Positions 50,552 to 58,115 of a stretch of 61,585 nt of DNA are shown in pieces. Positions within the stretch are counted from its first letter, which is position 1; every line of letters starts with the position of its first letter. Under the pieces are notes generated by a model. That model was not told where the DNA came from. It saw nothing but the letters and a program-made list of their open reading frames with translations, and searched no databases. Source of the DNA: Candidatus Thorarchaeota archaeon (GTDB lineage: Archaea > Asgardarchaeota > Thorarchaeia > Thorarchaeales > Thorarchaeaceae); assembly GCA_020348985.1 (NCBI GenBank), contig CP070761.1, positions 2,009,492 through 2,071,076 of the forward strand, given 5' to 3'. The translations under genes and the position numbers were made by a program.

Positions 50552-51112
50552 TCATAGTCGTCTAGTCGTGTCTGGGTTAAGCCTCAGCAGCTCCTCAACG
50601 TAAGACTTGTGTTTCATCCTAAGAATCGCGGCGCGTGATGAAGAATCGAATCTAACTATTGAGACTGCTCTTTCAAGTGCACTTGGTCCAAGCGCTCTGA
50701 AGGTTCCAATCATTGTCAGAAGTGATGTCAAGAAAGCGAGGTTCAGACCCAAGTCAACATTGAATCCATCATATAGGTAGAAGGCAATGGCGGATCCAAG
50801 AAACAGCGAGAAGACAATAGCCAGTCCATTGACCACTGTTAACAACGTCATCGTCCGTGCTCTGTCGTGAATGGACGTACGATGTTTGCCACAGACTGGG
50901 ATTTCCAATCCTCGTCTGTTCCTTGGAGGAGGGGAATACCTCTGTATACTCCACCAGCTCCCGCGTCTAGTTCTCAAAGGATCCTTTACCGCTTTGGAGA
51001 CAAAGCCCCGCGTAGTTGTGGGTCTACTGCATACAGGGCAGCTGCTAGGGAAATCAAGGTTTGTCGTGCTCACAACCACTAGATGATTGAGCGCTTTCTT
51101 TTCAGAATTCAT
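50552..51112 (-). CDS. Zinc-finger, two-helix membrane protein
   Basis: The 186-residue protein has a CPVC pair at about 25-28 and CGKH at about 75-78, a four-ligand Cys/His set typical of small zinc ribbons. A basic Arg-rich stretch lies between them. Two membrane helices follow (TVVNGLAIVFSLFLGSAIAF, LGLNLAFLTSLLTMIGTF) and a basic C-terminal tail rich in Arg/Lys. No family is recognised. ATG 51112 is used. It diverges from the flavoprotein gene and converges on the amino-acid transporter. Confidence 0.6.
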   Translation of the reverse strand: MNSEKKALNHLVVVSTTNLDFPSSCPVCSRPTTTRGFVSKAVKDPLRTRRGSWWSIQRYSPPPRNRRGLEIPVCGKHRTSIHDRARTMTLLTVVNGLAIVFSLFLGSAIAFYLYDGFNVDLGLNLAFLTSLLTMIGTFRALGPSALERAVSIVRFDSSSRAAILRMKHKSYVEELLRLNPDTTRRL

Positions 51113-51235
51113 CTAGTGTGCACCATCACTCCCTCAATTGTATCGTACATCTTTCTTTTGGATGCTGCATGTTATGCGTTGTTCACTGAGGCCTAATTCA
51201 TCACATTGAAGAGGCGCATTGTAACGTGCGTTGTC

Positions 51236-51934
51236 ATGCAAGTTCTTGTCTTCAATAGTAGTCCACGTAGAGGAAGAGGCGCCACAGCCGGAATCTTGAA
51301 TCGCTTCTTGAAAGGAGTGGAAGATGCTGGAGGAAAGGTAGAGCTGATCTACGTCAGCGACCTCGATATCAAACCTTGCCGAGGTTGCTTTACCTGTTGG
51401 ACAAAGACACCAGGCAAATGCGTGCAATCTGACGACATGGCGGAACTATTGCCGAAAATGGACAGTGCGGACGTTGTTGTCCTAGCAACTCCTGTCTACG
51501 TGGACGGCATGACCGGATCTCTGAAGATGCTTTTGGATAGATTCATACCGCTTGAAAGCGGCAAGGTTGAACTTATCGACGGACACTGTAGGCATCCCAG
51601 GAGGAGCGGAAGGTCTGGGGACAAGCTTGTTCTTCTTTCAGTGTGTGGTTTCGCTGAAATGGATAACTTCGATTCACTGGTTGCACATGTGAAGGCTATG
51701 TCGAAGAATATGCATCGTGATTATGTTGGTGCTGTGTTGCGACCATATGCTTGGGCCTTGGGTATGCCTGAAAGAATTGGAATTGAAATCGGAGACATTG
51801 TTCAGGCACTTGAAGATGCTGGTCGCCAGCTTGTGGAAGAAGGAAGATTCTATCCAGAGACTCTCGCGACGATTTCGAAGGAGTTGCTACCACAGCAAGT
51901 TGTCGCACAAATGATTAGTTCTGGTTTCCGATGA
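51236..51934 (+). CDS. Iron-sulfur flavoprotein / NADPH-dependent FMN reductase family
   Basis: The 232-residue protein has the flavodoxin-like fold of FMN reductases: VLVFNSSPRRGRGATAGIL for the FMN phosphate loop at about 3-21, then PCRGCFTCWTKTPGKC at about 45-60. These four Cys resemble the cluster-binding set of archaeal iron-sulfur flavoproteins (Isf). VVLATPVYVDGMTGSLKMLLDRF is the family's FMN-contact region. It would move electrons between a cofactor and a cluster or quinone. ATG 51236 is chosen over TTG 51206. The convergent spacer to PepF has a strong hairpin. Confidence 0.8.
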   Translation: MQVLVFNSSPRRGRGATAGILNRFLKGVEDAGGKVELIYVSDLDIKPCRGCFTCWTKTPGKCVQSDDMAELLPKMDSADVVVLATPVYVDGMTGSLKMLLDRFIPLESGKVELIDGHCRHPRRSGRSGDKLVLLSVCGFAEMDNFDSLVAHVKAMSKNMHRDYVGAVLRPYAWALGMPERIGIEIGDIVQALEDAGRQLVEEGRFYPETLATISKELLPQQVVAQMISSGFR

Positions 51935-51993
51935 GTTACCCGTCCCTTATCACACGAGGGCTACGATTCATGAAACGCTAGGATAGTAGAAGT

Positions 51994-52031
51994 GAGGAGC
52001 CGTTCTGGCTCCTCTACAGCCTCTTCTTCTA
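51994..52031 (+). terminator. Terminator hairpin between convergent genes
   Basis: A perfect 8-bp stem GAGGAGCC / GGCTCCTC (51994-52001, 52007-52014) with a GTTCT loop is followed on the plus strand by the pyrimidine-rich CCTCTTCTTCT. It lies between the stops of the flavoprotein gene and the convergent PepF gene and may serve either strand. Confidence 0.55.
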
Positions 52032-53810
52032 GAGTGTGTCCTCAAACTCCTTGATGAACACATCAAACTGGTCGATGCCTTTCTGCCAGAATTCTTCAGT
52101 TGTGATGTCGAAGCCAATCTCGGCTGCCAACTCACGGGGGGATTTGCTGGAACCCGCTGCAAGAAGCGCCTTAAGGTTGGGCACAAACACCTTCCCTTGC
52201 TCCTTGTAGAGTCTGTACATAGCATACACGAAGAGCTGTGCGTAGACGTATGGATAGTTGTAGTACCTGTAGTTGGGAATGTAGAAGTGTAGTTTCATTG
52301 TCCACCACCACTTCATAACAGGTAGCCAATCGATTGCATCGCCGTAGACCTTGTCACGCGCTTCAACCCAGAGTTCAGAAATTTTCTCGCCGCTGAGGAA
52401 GATATTCTTCTCTATCGCTTCATACATCGCGGTTTCAAAGAATACTCGTGCAGAGACCTGAAAGGCCGCTTGACCGAAATCGTCCAAAACTGTCGATAGC
52501 ACTGCAAGCTTCTCTTCTTTGGTCTCACCTGTTGTGAGTAGCTTCTCCACTAGGAGAAGAGTCCCGAAGATTGAACCGGTCTCAGCAATACAGCTGCCAA
52601 TTTCATAGTTTGATGGCTTCTGGGCCCGAGTGCCAAGGTAGGCATGGAGGGCATGTCCCAACTCATGTGCCATGGTGAAAACGTCGCCTAGAATTCCATT
52701 GTAGCTTTGAAGAATGTACGCGCTCTTGCCGACGAACCAGGTTGAGCAGAAGGCCCCGGAAGTCTTCCCTTTGCGGACCTCACCATCCAGGTGGCGTTGC
52801 TCGAACATTTCGTCCATCCATGTGCCACTTTCTTCGTCGAACTCGGTGTACGACTCAACAACCATCTTTCGTGCTTCGTCCCAGGAGTACTTCTTGTCTG
52901 GTGCACTCGGGAGTGGTGCAATCTCATCCCAGTTGCCTAGTTTCTCTAGCCCCATGGCCTTGGCCTTGAGTCGAAGGTACTTTTGGAACACACCGACATT
53001 CTTCTCAATCGTGTTCATCAGTGCTTGAATGGCCGCCTCATCAACATCGTTCGCAATCAAGCTCTGAGTCATTGGAGTCGGCCATTTACGGAGTTTCGTC
53101 ATATCATTATGGTCGGAAGAAACTGAGCGTACAGCGCTGGCCCACAAGATCTCATCTTCCCCAAGCTTGCTGTAAACAACTTCGTGAGCTCTTTTCCGCA
53201 AATCGCGGTTTGGGTGCTCATAGAGTCCGATGATCTCGCCGTAGGGCATTGTCTTTGTCTCACCGTCAACTTCAATCTCGAATTCCCGTGTGGCCAACCA
53301 ATCACTCTGAATCTGGGACCACGCATCAATGCCATTCTTGTCCTTCTGGATAGCCAGCTGCTCTTGCTCCTCAGAAAGCATGTACGGAATCTGACGTTTG
53401 AGCCTCTCAAGCTTGTGCTTATACTCCGACAACACTGGGTCATTGATAATCTCAGGATTCTTCTTTAGAAGCTGCCCTAGCTCAAGCTCCATGAATGCGA
53501 GATTCTGCTGCGAAAGCATGGTTGCATTTTGAGCATTTGAATGAAGTCGCTTGGCTACATCAGTGGTCATGTCCGCAAAGTACTTCAGATATGCGTACAT
53601 GAAGGGCCCTTCGAATTCAAGGGCCCATTTGTCTGATTCTTCGAGCATCTCCAAGACTTGCTTGGCATTGAAGTCCGGAACTTTCCCTCTATGTTTGTCC
53701 CTAAACTCTTCAGATGCTCTTACTGCAGCCGTAAGGCGTTCAGAAATGTAATCAGGATCGTCAATCTCAACAAGCTGAGACAGATCCCACCTCATTTGCT
53801 CCACAATCAT
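52029..53810 (-). CDS. pepF: Oligoendopeptidase F (M3 family)
   Basis: The 593-residue protein is a cytoplasmic M3B peptidase. The zinc motif HELGH (about residues 381-385, in TMAHELGHALHAYLGT) is followed by the third-ligand Glu in the EIGSCIAETGSIFGTLLL helix. Length and the N-terminal helical half are typical of PepF, which cleaves oligopeptides of about 6-18 residues. With the amino-acid importer and S9 peptidase nearby it fits peptide use. It starts at ATG 53810. An AGTTGACACACC element just upstream resembles one before the nupO gene. Confidence 0.93.
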   Translation of the reverse strand: MIVEQMRWDLSQLVEIDDPDYISERLTAAVRASEEFRDKHRGKVPDFNAKQVLEMLEESDKWALEFEGPFMYAYLKYFADMTTDVAKRLHSNAQNATMLSQQNLAFMELELGQLLKKNPEIINDPVLSEYKHKLERLKRQIPYMLSEEQEQLAIQKDKNGIDAWSQIQSDWLATREFEIEVDGETKTMPYGEIIGLYEHPNRDLRKRAHEVVYSKLGEDEILWASAVRSVSSDHNDMTKLRKWPTPMTQSLIANDVDEAAIQALMNTIEKNVGVFQKYLRLKAKAMGLEKLGNWDEIAPLPSAPDKKYSWDEARKMVVESYTEFDEESGTWMDEMFEQRHLDGEVRKGKTSGAFCSTWFVGKSAYILQSYNGILGDVFTMAHELGHALHAYLGTRAQKPSNYEIGSCIAETGSIFGTLLLVEKLLTTGETKEEKLAVLSTVLDDFGQAAFQVSARVFFETAMYEAIEKNIFLSGEKISELWVEARDKVYGDAIDWLPVMKWWWTMKLHFYIPNYRYYNYPYVYAQLFVYAMYRLYKEQGKVFVPNLKALLAAGSSKSPRELAAEIGFDITTEEFWQKGIDQFDVFIKEFEDTL

Positions 53811-53885
53811 GGTGTGTCAACTATCGTTTTGGGCCAACGAAGTTACTTAATAGTCAAACGTATGGGACATCTAGAGCGACAAAGC

Positions 53886-54500
53886 TCAATCATCCAGCAG
53901 GCTTCTTCGTTTTCTTCGGGCTACGTTCTTTCTTGCCACCCATACTCCGCCAATTAGAATCACCGAGAAGAGGACTGTCACCATGATACCAACAATAACT
54001 TGTGGCGACCCTATGCCCCCGCGGATTGCAAATGGACCTATAAGATCCTCATCAGAGGTCGAAGTGAAAGCATTCGAATACGAGGAGTTGGAGTAGGCAC
54101 CCAGCACTGAGATTCCGAAGTAGCATTCTTCTCCGAGCCCGCCTCCTGATATTACCACCGTCGATACAATGTCTACCTGACTTTCTCCCTCTTCAGCTGG
54201 AGTGAAGGAGGTGCTTTCCGCCGAAATGAGCGAGAATCCAAGACCACTAATATCTTTTCGATGTACAGTCAGAATAAACTCTGTAACATTCACTTCTGTG
54301 ACTCCCTCTGCTTGAGGCTGGACACTCAAAGAGACACTGACCGATTGTGTGAAGGGACTGTACCATGGCGTATTAGCAGATATTGTGACGGATACTTCAA
54401 CGCCATCACTCGTGAATGACTGTGTTGGGAAATCCGTTGCAGATGCAGTAGGCAATAAGACCAAGCTGACAATCAAGATAGCAACGGCAGTCCTCAACAT
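53886..54500 (-). CDS. Secreted, C-terminally anchored beta-rich protein
   Basis: The 204-residue protein has a signal peptide (LRTAVAILIVSLVLLPTASA) and an extracellular beta-sandwich-like domain of about 130 residues (VSVTISANTPWYSPFTQ, NVTEFILTVHRKD, VDIVSTVVISGGGLGEECYFGISV). One membrane helix (VIVGIMVTVLFSVILIGGVWV) and a basic tail (RKNVARRKRR) complete it. No family is recognised; the fold is inferred as Ig-like. It follows the S9 peptidase gene by 55 bases on the same strand, with a possible promoter of its own (GTTAAGAA on the minus strand). Confidence 0.65.
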   Translation of the reverse strand: MLRTAVAILIVSLVLLPTASATDFPTQSFTSDGVEVSVTISANTPWYSPFTQSVSVSLSVQPQAEGVTEVNVTEFILTVHRKDISGLGFSLISAESTSFTPAEEGESQVDIVSTVVISGGGLGEECYFGISVLGAYSNSSYSNAFTSTSDEDLIGPFAIRGGIGSPQVIVGIMVTVLFSVILIGGVWVARKNVARRKRRSLLDD

Positions 54501-54555
54501 AGCTCTAGCACTTGCTCTCAGTCGCAGACAGGCTTCTTAACTTTGACTCTTCGCG

Positions 54556-56406
54556 TCACACAATCTCATTCAGCCATTCGAGGACCTTTGTGTAGGCTTC
54601 TACGCGGTTCTTCCTTTTGGCCAAACCATGTCCTTCGTCGGCGAATCGCAAAAGGCGGACTGGAATCCCCTTTTCCTTGAGCTTCTCGTAGATCTGAACG
54701 GATTCAGATAGCGGCACTCGTTCGTCATTGTCACCTTGAATGATGAAGAGCGGAGCTGAGATCCTGTCCACTTTGTGAATTGGGCTTATTCGCATTAGAG
54801 TGTCAAAAGCGTTTTCGAGACTTCCATATTCAACCTCACGAAGACCCCGGCGCCATGAAGCTGTGTTCTGAAGGAACGTAACGAAATTCGATATCCCAAC
54901 TATGTCGACTCCCGCTTTCCACAGGTCCGGATGTTCAGTCATGGCTGATAGGACCGAGAATCCTCCATAACTTACTCCATAAATGACTAGCCGGTCGCCG
55001 TCGATTTCCGTATCGTTCTGTTTGATGTGAAAGGCCAACTCACGAATGTCCATTATCGAGTCCAGTCTCTTCTCAACATTGTCAAGGTCAAGATAGGTTC
55101 TACCGTATCCGGTACTTCCACGGATGTTTGGTGCTACGACAGCATAACCCGCAGACACAAAGAACTGTATAACGGGATTGAAGTCGGGACGAATCTGCGA
55201 CTCTGGCCCACCGTGAATCATGAAGATGGCAGGCCACCCTTTGGAAGGTTGACTTCCTGTAGGCAAGTATCTGAAGTAGGGCACTCTCAGATCGTCGAAG
55301 CTCTTGAAGTCCCAGAGAGTAGCGTCGGAAAAATCTGCTGGATCTAACCCAGCAATGCTAACTTCGGTGGCTTTCCAGCTAATGCCTTCTGCCAGGTCCA
55401 AGATCCATATATTCGATGGGCCAGTTGCGGATGCCAGCGTTATTGCTAGCTGCTTCTCATTCTCGGACAAGTCCATGCTTTTTGAGAATGACCTCGAGTC
55501 ACCTATCGTGATTACGCCTTTCATAGGCAAGTCCAGTTCTCTGAAACCGTCAACACCCGAGGGCTTGAACTCACCCATACACAAGGAGCTGTACCCTTCT
55601 TCATTGAAAACAACAAACGTCTTGGCGCTGTCATTGATGTGGGTTGACATGCTAAACTCAAGACCCATCATCGGGTACTCTAGCGGCGAATACTCACATG
55701 CGAGAGAAAGCACTCCCAGTCCTTTTGTATCTGAATTCAGATCAGAAGCAACCAAGAGGTGTTCGTTGTCCAAGAATCTCAAAGCGGACCATCTGCATGT
55801 TCGAGAGGACTTCAACTCATTTGTAAGCTCAATGGTATTCCCCGTCTCTGGTTCCAGAAGAGCCAACTCTTGATGGTTATTGCCGAAGAAGTGCTGGAGG
55901 ACCAGCTTCGAATCATCCGGTGAGACTGCACTGACTGCAGTAAGACTCCCACTCGGACGATAGATCAACTCTGGCTCGTGATCTGAAAGAGGAATCCTCC
56001 AGCGATAGAGGTCTAGTCTAGCTTTATCCTCAATGTTTGCCATGTAGTATAGGCCGTATTCTGTGGCGAGGTTGATTCTGTGTTTTGCATCCATATCCTG
56101 TGTCAACCAGGTTAGCTCACCGTCCATTCCTATGCTGCCGAGCTGGAAGTTCTCGTTACCTCCACGGTCTCTTGTAAACACAATTGATTCATCGGATAGG
56201 AATCGAGGGTCTGTGCATCTGTCCTCCTCAAATGTGACAATTGTGGGCTCAGCTACAATGTTCATTTCCACGGTGGTCTTATGAATCTGAAAAGATCCGG
56301 GAGCGTTTGCGACATATACAATTGAACTGTTACGTGGATGCCAAGACGGACCTCCTGCGGTCTCAATTTCGAGATAGCTTTCAACACGATCTGGTTTTGG
56401 CTTCAT
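54556..56406 (-). CDS. S9-family prolyl oligopeptidase / acylaminoacyl peptidase
   Basis: The 616-residue protein has an N-terminal beta-propeller region (about 1-360) and a C-terminal alpha/beta hydrolase. Visible motifs are the oxyanion-side MIHGGPESQ, IRGSTGYGR, the nucleophile in GVSYGGFS, the acid in QGDNDERVP and the His in DEGHGL. These form the S9 triad. It degrades short peptides or removes acylated N-terminal residues. ATG 56406 (MKPKPDRVESYLEI) is preferred to 56451 because GAGG lies seven bases upstream and the family start matches. No signal peptide is seen, so it is cytoplasmic. Confidence 0.93.
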   Translation of the reverse strand: MKPKPDRVESYLEIETAGGPSWHPRNSSIVYVANAPGSFQIHKTTVEMNIVAEPTIVTFEEDRCTDPRFLSDESIVFTRDRGGNENFQLGSIGMDGELTWLTQDMDAKHRINLATEYGLYYMANIEDKARLDLYRWRIPLSDHEPELIYRPSGSLTAVSAVSPDDSKLVLQHFFGNNHQELALLEPETGNTIELTNELKSSRTCRWSALRFLDNEHLLVASDLNSDTKGLGVLSLACEYSPLEYPMMGLEFSMSTHINDSAKTFVVFNEEGYSSLCMGEFKPSGVDGFRELDLPMKGVITIGDSRSFSKSMDLSENEKQLAITLASATGPSNIWILDLAEGISWKATEVSIAGLDPADFSDATLWDFKSFDDLRVPYFRYLPTGSQPSKGWPAIFMIHGGPESQIRPDFNPVIQFFVSAGYAVVAPNIRGSTGYGRTYLDLDNVEKRLDSIMDIRELAFHIKQNDTEIDGDRLVIYGVSYGGFSVLSAMTEHPDLWKAGVDIVGISNFVTFLQNTASWRRGLREVEYGSLENAFDTLMRISPIHKVDRISAPLFIIQGDNDERVPLSESVQIYEKLKEKGIPVRLLRFADEGHGLAKRKNRVEAYTKVLEWLNEIV

Positions 56407-56451
56407 GAGATAGCCTCGAAGTGTGTGCACAATGCGTACCTGATTTCGCAT

Positions 56452-56708
56452 TGCGCAGATGGGTATCCCTTAATTAGGTACCTACCCCATCCCTTCAACG
56501 AGACATTTGGTCTTTCCCACCCCAATGAAAGAGCAAATACCTCCTTCTCTCGGTCGTGGTGTGGAACCTTTCCATGCCGCGGCCGTACAATGTCTTGTGA
56601 CTTCATTGTTTGACGATTTGATTCCGCTATTCCATCATAGCGTTGAAACAACGGCAAAGCATTTGTGCTCGGTAGAGTCTGCACAATCGTGTACAAGGTG
56701 AGCTACCT
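56452..56708. other. Divergent intergenic region with promoter-like palindromes
   Basis: CTTAATTAGG (about 56469-56478), a two-way TATA-like element, overlaps a TAGGTACCTA palindrome (56475-56484). On the plus strand a 58- to 64-codon frame (from TTG 56507 or ATG 56525 to 56701) ends just before the asparaginase start, but it has no recognisable feature. I do not call it a gene. Confidence 0.4.
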
Positions 56709-57566
56709 GTGAAACTCCCTGCAATAGTTGTTCATGGCGGCGCTGGCAGCTGGAAGGATGATAGAATTCCAATAGGCCTTGCTGAAGTAGAGAATGCGGC
56801 CAAGGTGGGATTCAGGATTCTAGAGACCGGTGGATCATGCCTTGACGCTGCCGAGGCTTGCACATTGTACATGGAGTCCTGTGGAAAGCTAAACGCAGGT
56901 CTTGGAGCAAGACCTAACTCGGATGGAGAGAAGGAGCTAGATGCTATCATCATCGACGGATTTGAACTGAAGACTGGAGCAGTCATGGCTGTGAAGGGAA
57001 TCCAGAATCCCACGTCTCTGGCAAGATACGTCATGGAAGAGACCGAGTACGTGATGTTCGCAGGCGAAGGTGCTCGCCGGCTGTATGATAGAATGATGTC
57101 GGAGGGTTATCGAAAAGAGGCTGAGCACGGAGCTATTCAGATGCCATTACTGGAAGAAGGTGGGGATACTGTCGGATGCATTGCGGTAGATGTCGGCGGC
57201 CGAATAGCTGCAACTTCTTCGACAGGAGGAATTTCGGAGAAACTCCCAGGACGTGTGGGAGATTCACCGGTTTTTGGAGCGGGTGCCTACGCTAACAAGG
57301 TCTGCGGGGCCACAGCCACTGGATACGGTGAGCACATCGTTCGAGTTGTGATGTGCAGAATGGCAGTTCAGTACTACGAGAATGGAGCAAGCATTCAGAA
57401 GGCATCCGATATGGCAATTGAATTGCTTGAACGCGATACTGGCAGCGAAGCGGGAATAGTGATGGCTAGTGCAAATGGAGATTTTGGTAAGTCAACCAAT
57501 GCCAAAGCAATGCCAACAGTGGCAATCCGAGAGAACATTGATTCCATTGAACGCTTCACAAGATAG
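56709..57566 (+). CDS. Isoaspartyl peptidase / L-asparaginase, Ntn-hydrolase type
   Basis: The 285-residue protein matches plant-type/human ASRGL1-like asparaginases: AIVVHGGAGSW start, GGSCLDAAEACTLYME, ARPNSDGEKELDA, the autocleavage site GGDTVGCIAVD (Thr as the new N-terminal nucleophile, about residue 152), then TSSTGGISEKLPGRVGDSP and GAGAYA. It self-cleaves to alpha and beta chains and removes isoaspartyl residues or hydrolyses asparagine. The start is GTG at 56709, with AAGGTGAG as SD. It is slightly shorter than many relatives, but all catalytic parts are visible. Confidence 0.9.
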   Translation: MKLPAIVVHGGAGSWKDDRIPIGLAEVENAAKVGFRILETGGSCLDAAEACTLYMESCGKLNAGLGARPNSDGEKELDAIIIDGFELKTGAVMAVKGIQNPTSLARYVMEETEYVMFAGEGARRLYDRMMSEGYRKEAEHGAIQMPLLEEGGDTVGCIAVDVGGRIAATSSTGGISEKLPGRVGDSPVFGAGAYANKVCGATATGYGEHIVRVVMCRMAVQYYENGASIQKASDMAIELLERDTGSEAGIVMASANGDFGKSTNAKAMPTVAIRENIDSIERFTR

Positions 57567-57617
57567 ACTAAGAGTGCGAGGCATAAAACAGAGAGATTGG
57601 TCGATGACCATTTGCAC

Positions 57618-58043
57618 TCATTGCATCTTCAAAAGCTGGGAGATTAGAATGTCATAATCGTCGTATCGGCGGAGGCCCGGAAGCTTGTGAACAGGAGTTC
57701 CGTTCTTGAAAGCAAAGACCATCGGAACTGATTGAACGCCGAAGTGGATAGCAATTCGAACATTACGATCAATGTCGACTTTTGCGAAGTATACTTCGCC
57801 CTCGTAGTCTATTGCTAGCTGAGCCATGATGGGTGCAAGAGTCTTGCAGGGCATACACCATTCCCCGTAGAAGTCAACCATGGCTGTCTTCGTATTCTGC
57901 ATCTTCGTCCAGAAATCAGAATCGTATAGTGGGTTCACCAGTCCGTTTGCCATAGGCTCTAAGACTTCAGGTTGCTGAGCCCTCTTCATCATGAGCTCCA
58001 TTTTTCTGCGGCGAATCTCTTTGAGATCGTCATCGCTTAGCAT
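57618..58043 (-). CDS. trx: Thioredoxin with charged helical N-terminal extension
   Basis: The 141-residue protein has a thioredoxin domain (about 40-141) with active site WCMPC, YFAKVDIDRN, the cis-Pro in VQSVPMVFAF and the ending LPGLRRYDD. The first 35 residues form a charged helix (DDLKEIRRRKMELMMKRAQQ) resembling the start of archaeal PDCD5-like proteins. Such extensions occur on some archaeal thioredoxins, perhaps for partner binding. ATG 58043 has GAGG eight bases upstream, which decides it over GTG 58082. A TATA box and TGTGCA dyad lie upstream. It is convergent with the asparaginase gene. Confidence 0.88.
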   Translation of the reverse strand: MLSDDDLKEIRRRKMELMMKRAQQPEVLEPMANGLVNPLYDSDFWTKMQNTKTAMVDFYGEWCMPCKTLAPIMAQLAIDYEGEVYFAKVDIDRNVRIAIHFGVQSVPMVFAFKNGTPVHKLPGLRRYDDYDILISQLLKMQ

Positions 58044-58064
58044 CGATAACCCTCTATTTTCGAC

Positions 58065-58094
58065 TGTGCAAACTTCGTGCACAACCGATATAAC
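58065..58094 (-). promoter_or_regulatory. Thioredoxin promoter with dyad
   Basis: On the minus strand GTTATATC (58094-58087) resembles a TATA box. Just downstream is a perfect dyad TGTGCA-N7-TGCACA (58065-58083), ending near the predicted start of transcription (about 58063). This is a suitable place for a redox or stress repressor; the factor is unknown. Confidence 0.45.
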
Positions 58095-58115
58095 TCCTTC
58101 GCATGAGGAAATTGG

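Noticed and set aside
56403..56701. Frames of 97 residues (minus) and 64 residues (plus) in the S9/asparaginase spacer
   Set aside because: No recognisable domain, weak starts, and mutual overlap over promoter-like palindromes.
57572..57619. GAGTGC/GCACTC arms enclosing TGGTC-GAT-GACCA between asparaginase and thioredoxin genes
   Set aside because: Arms are short and widely spaced with no T-tract, so it is not called a terminator.
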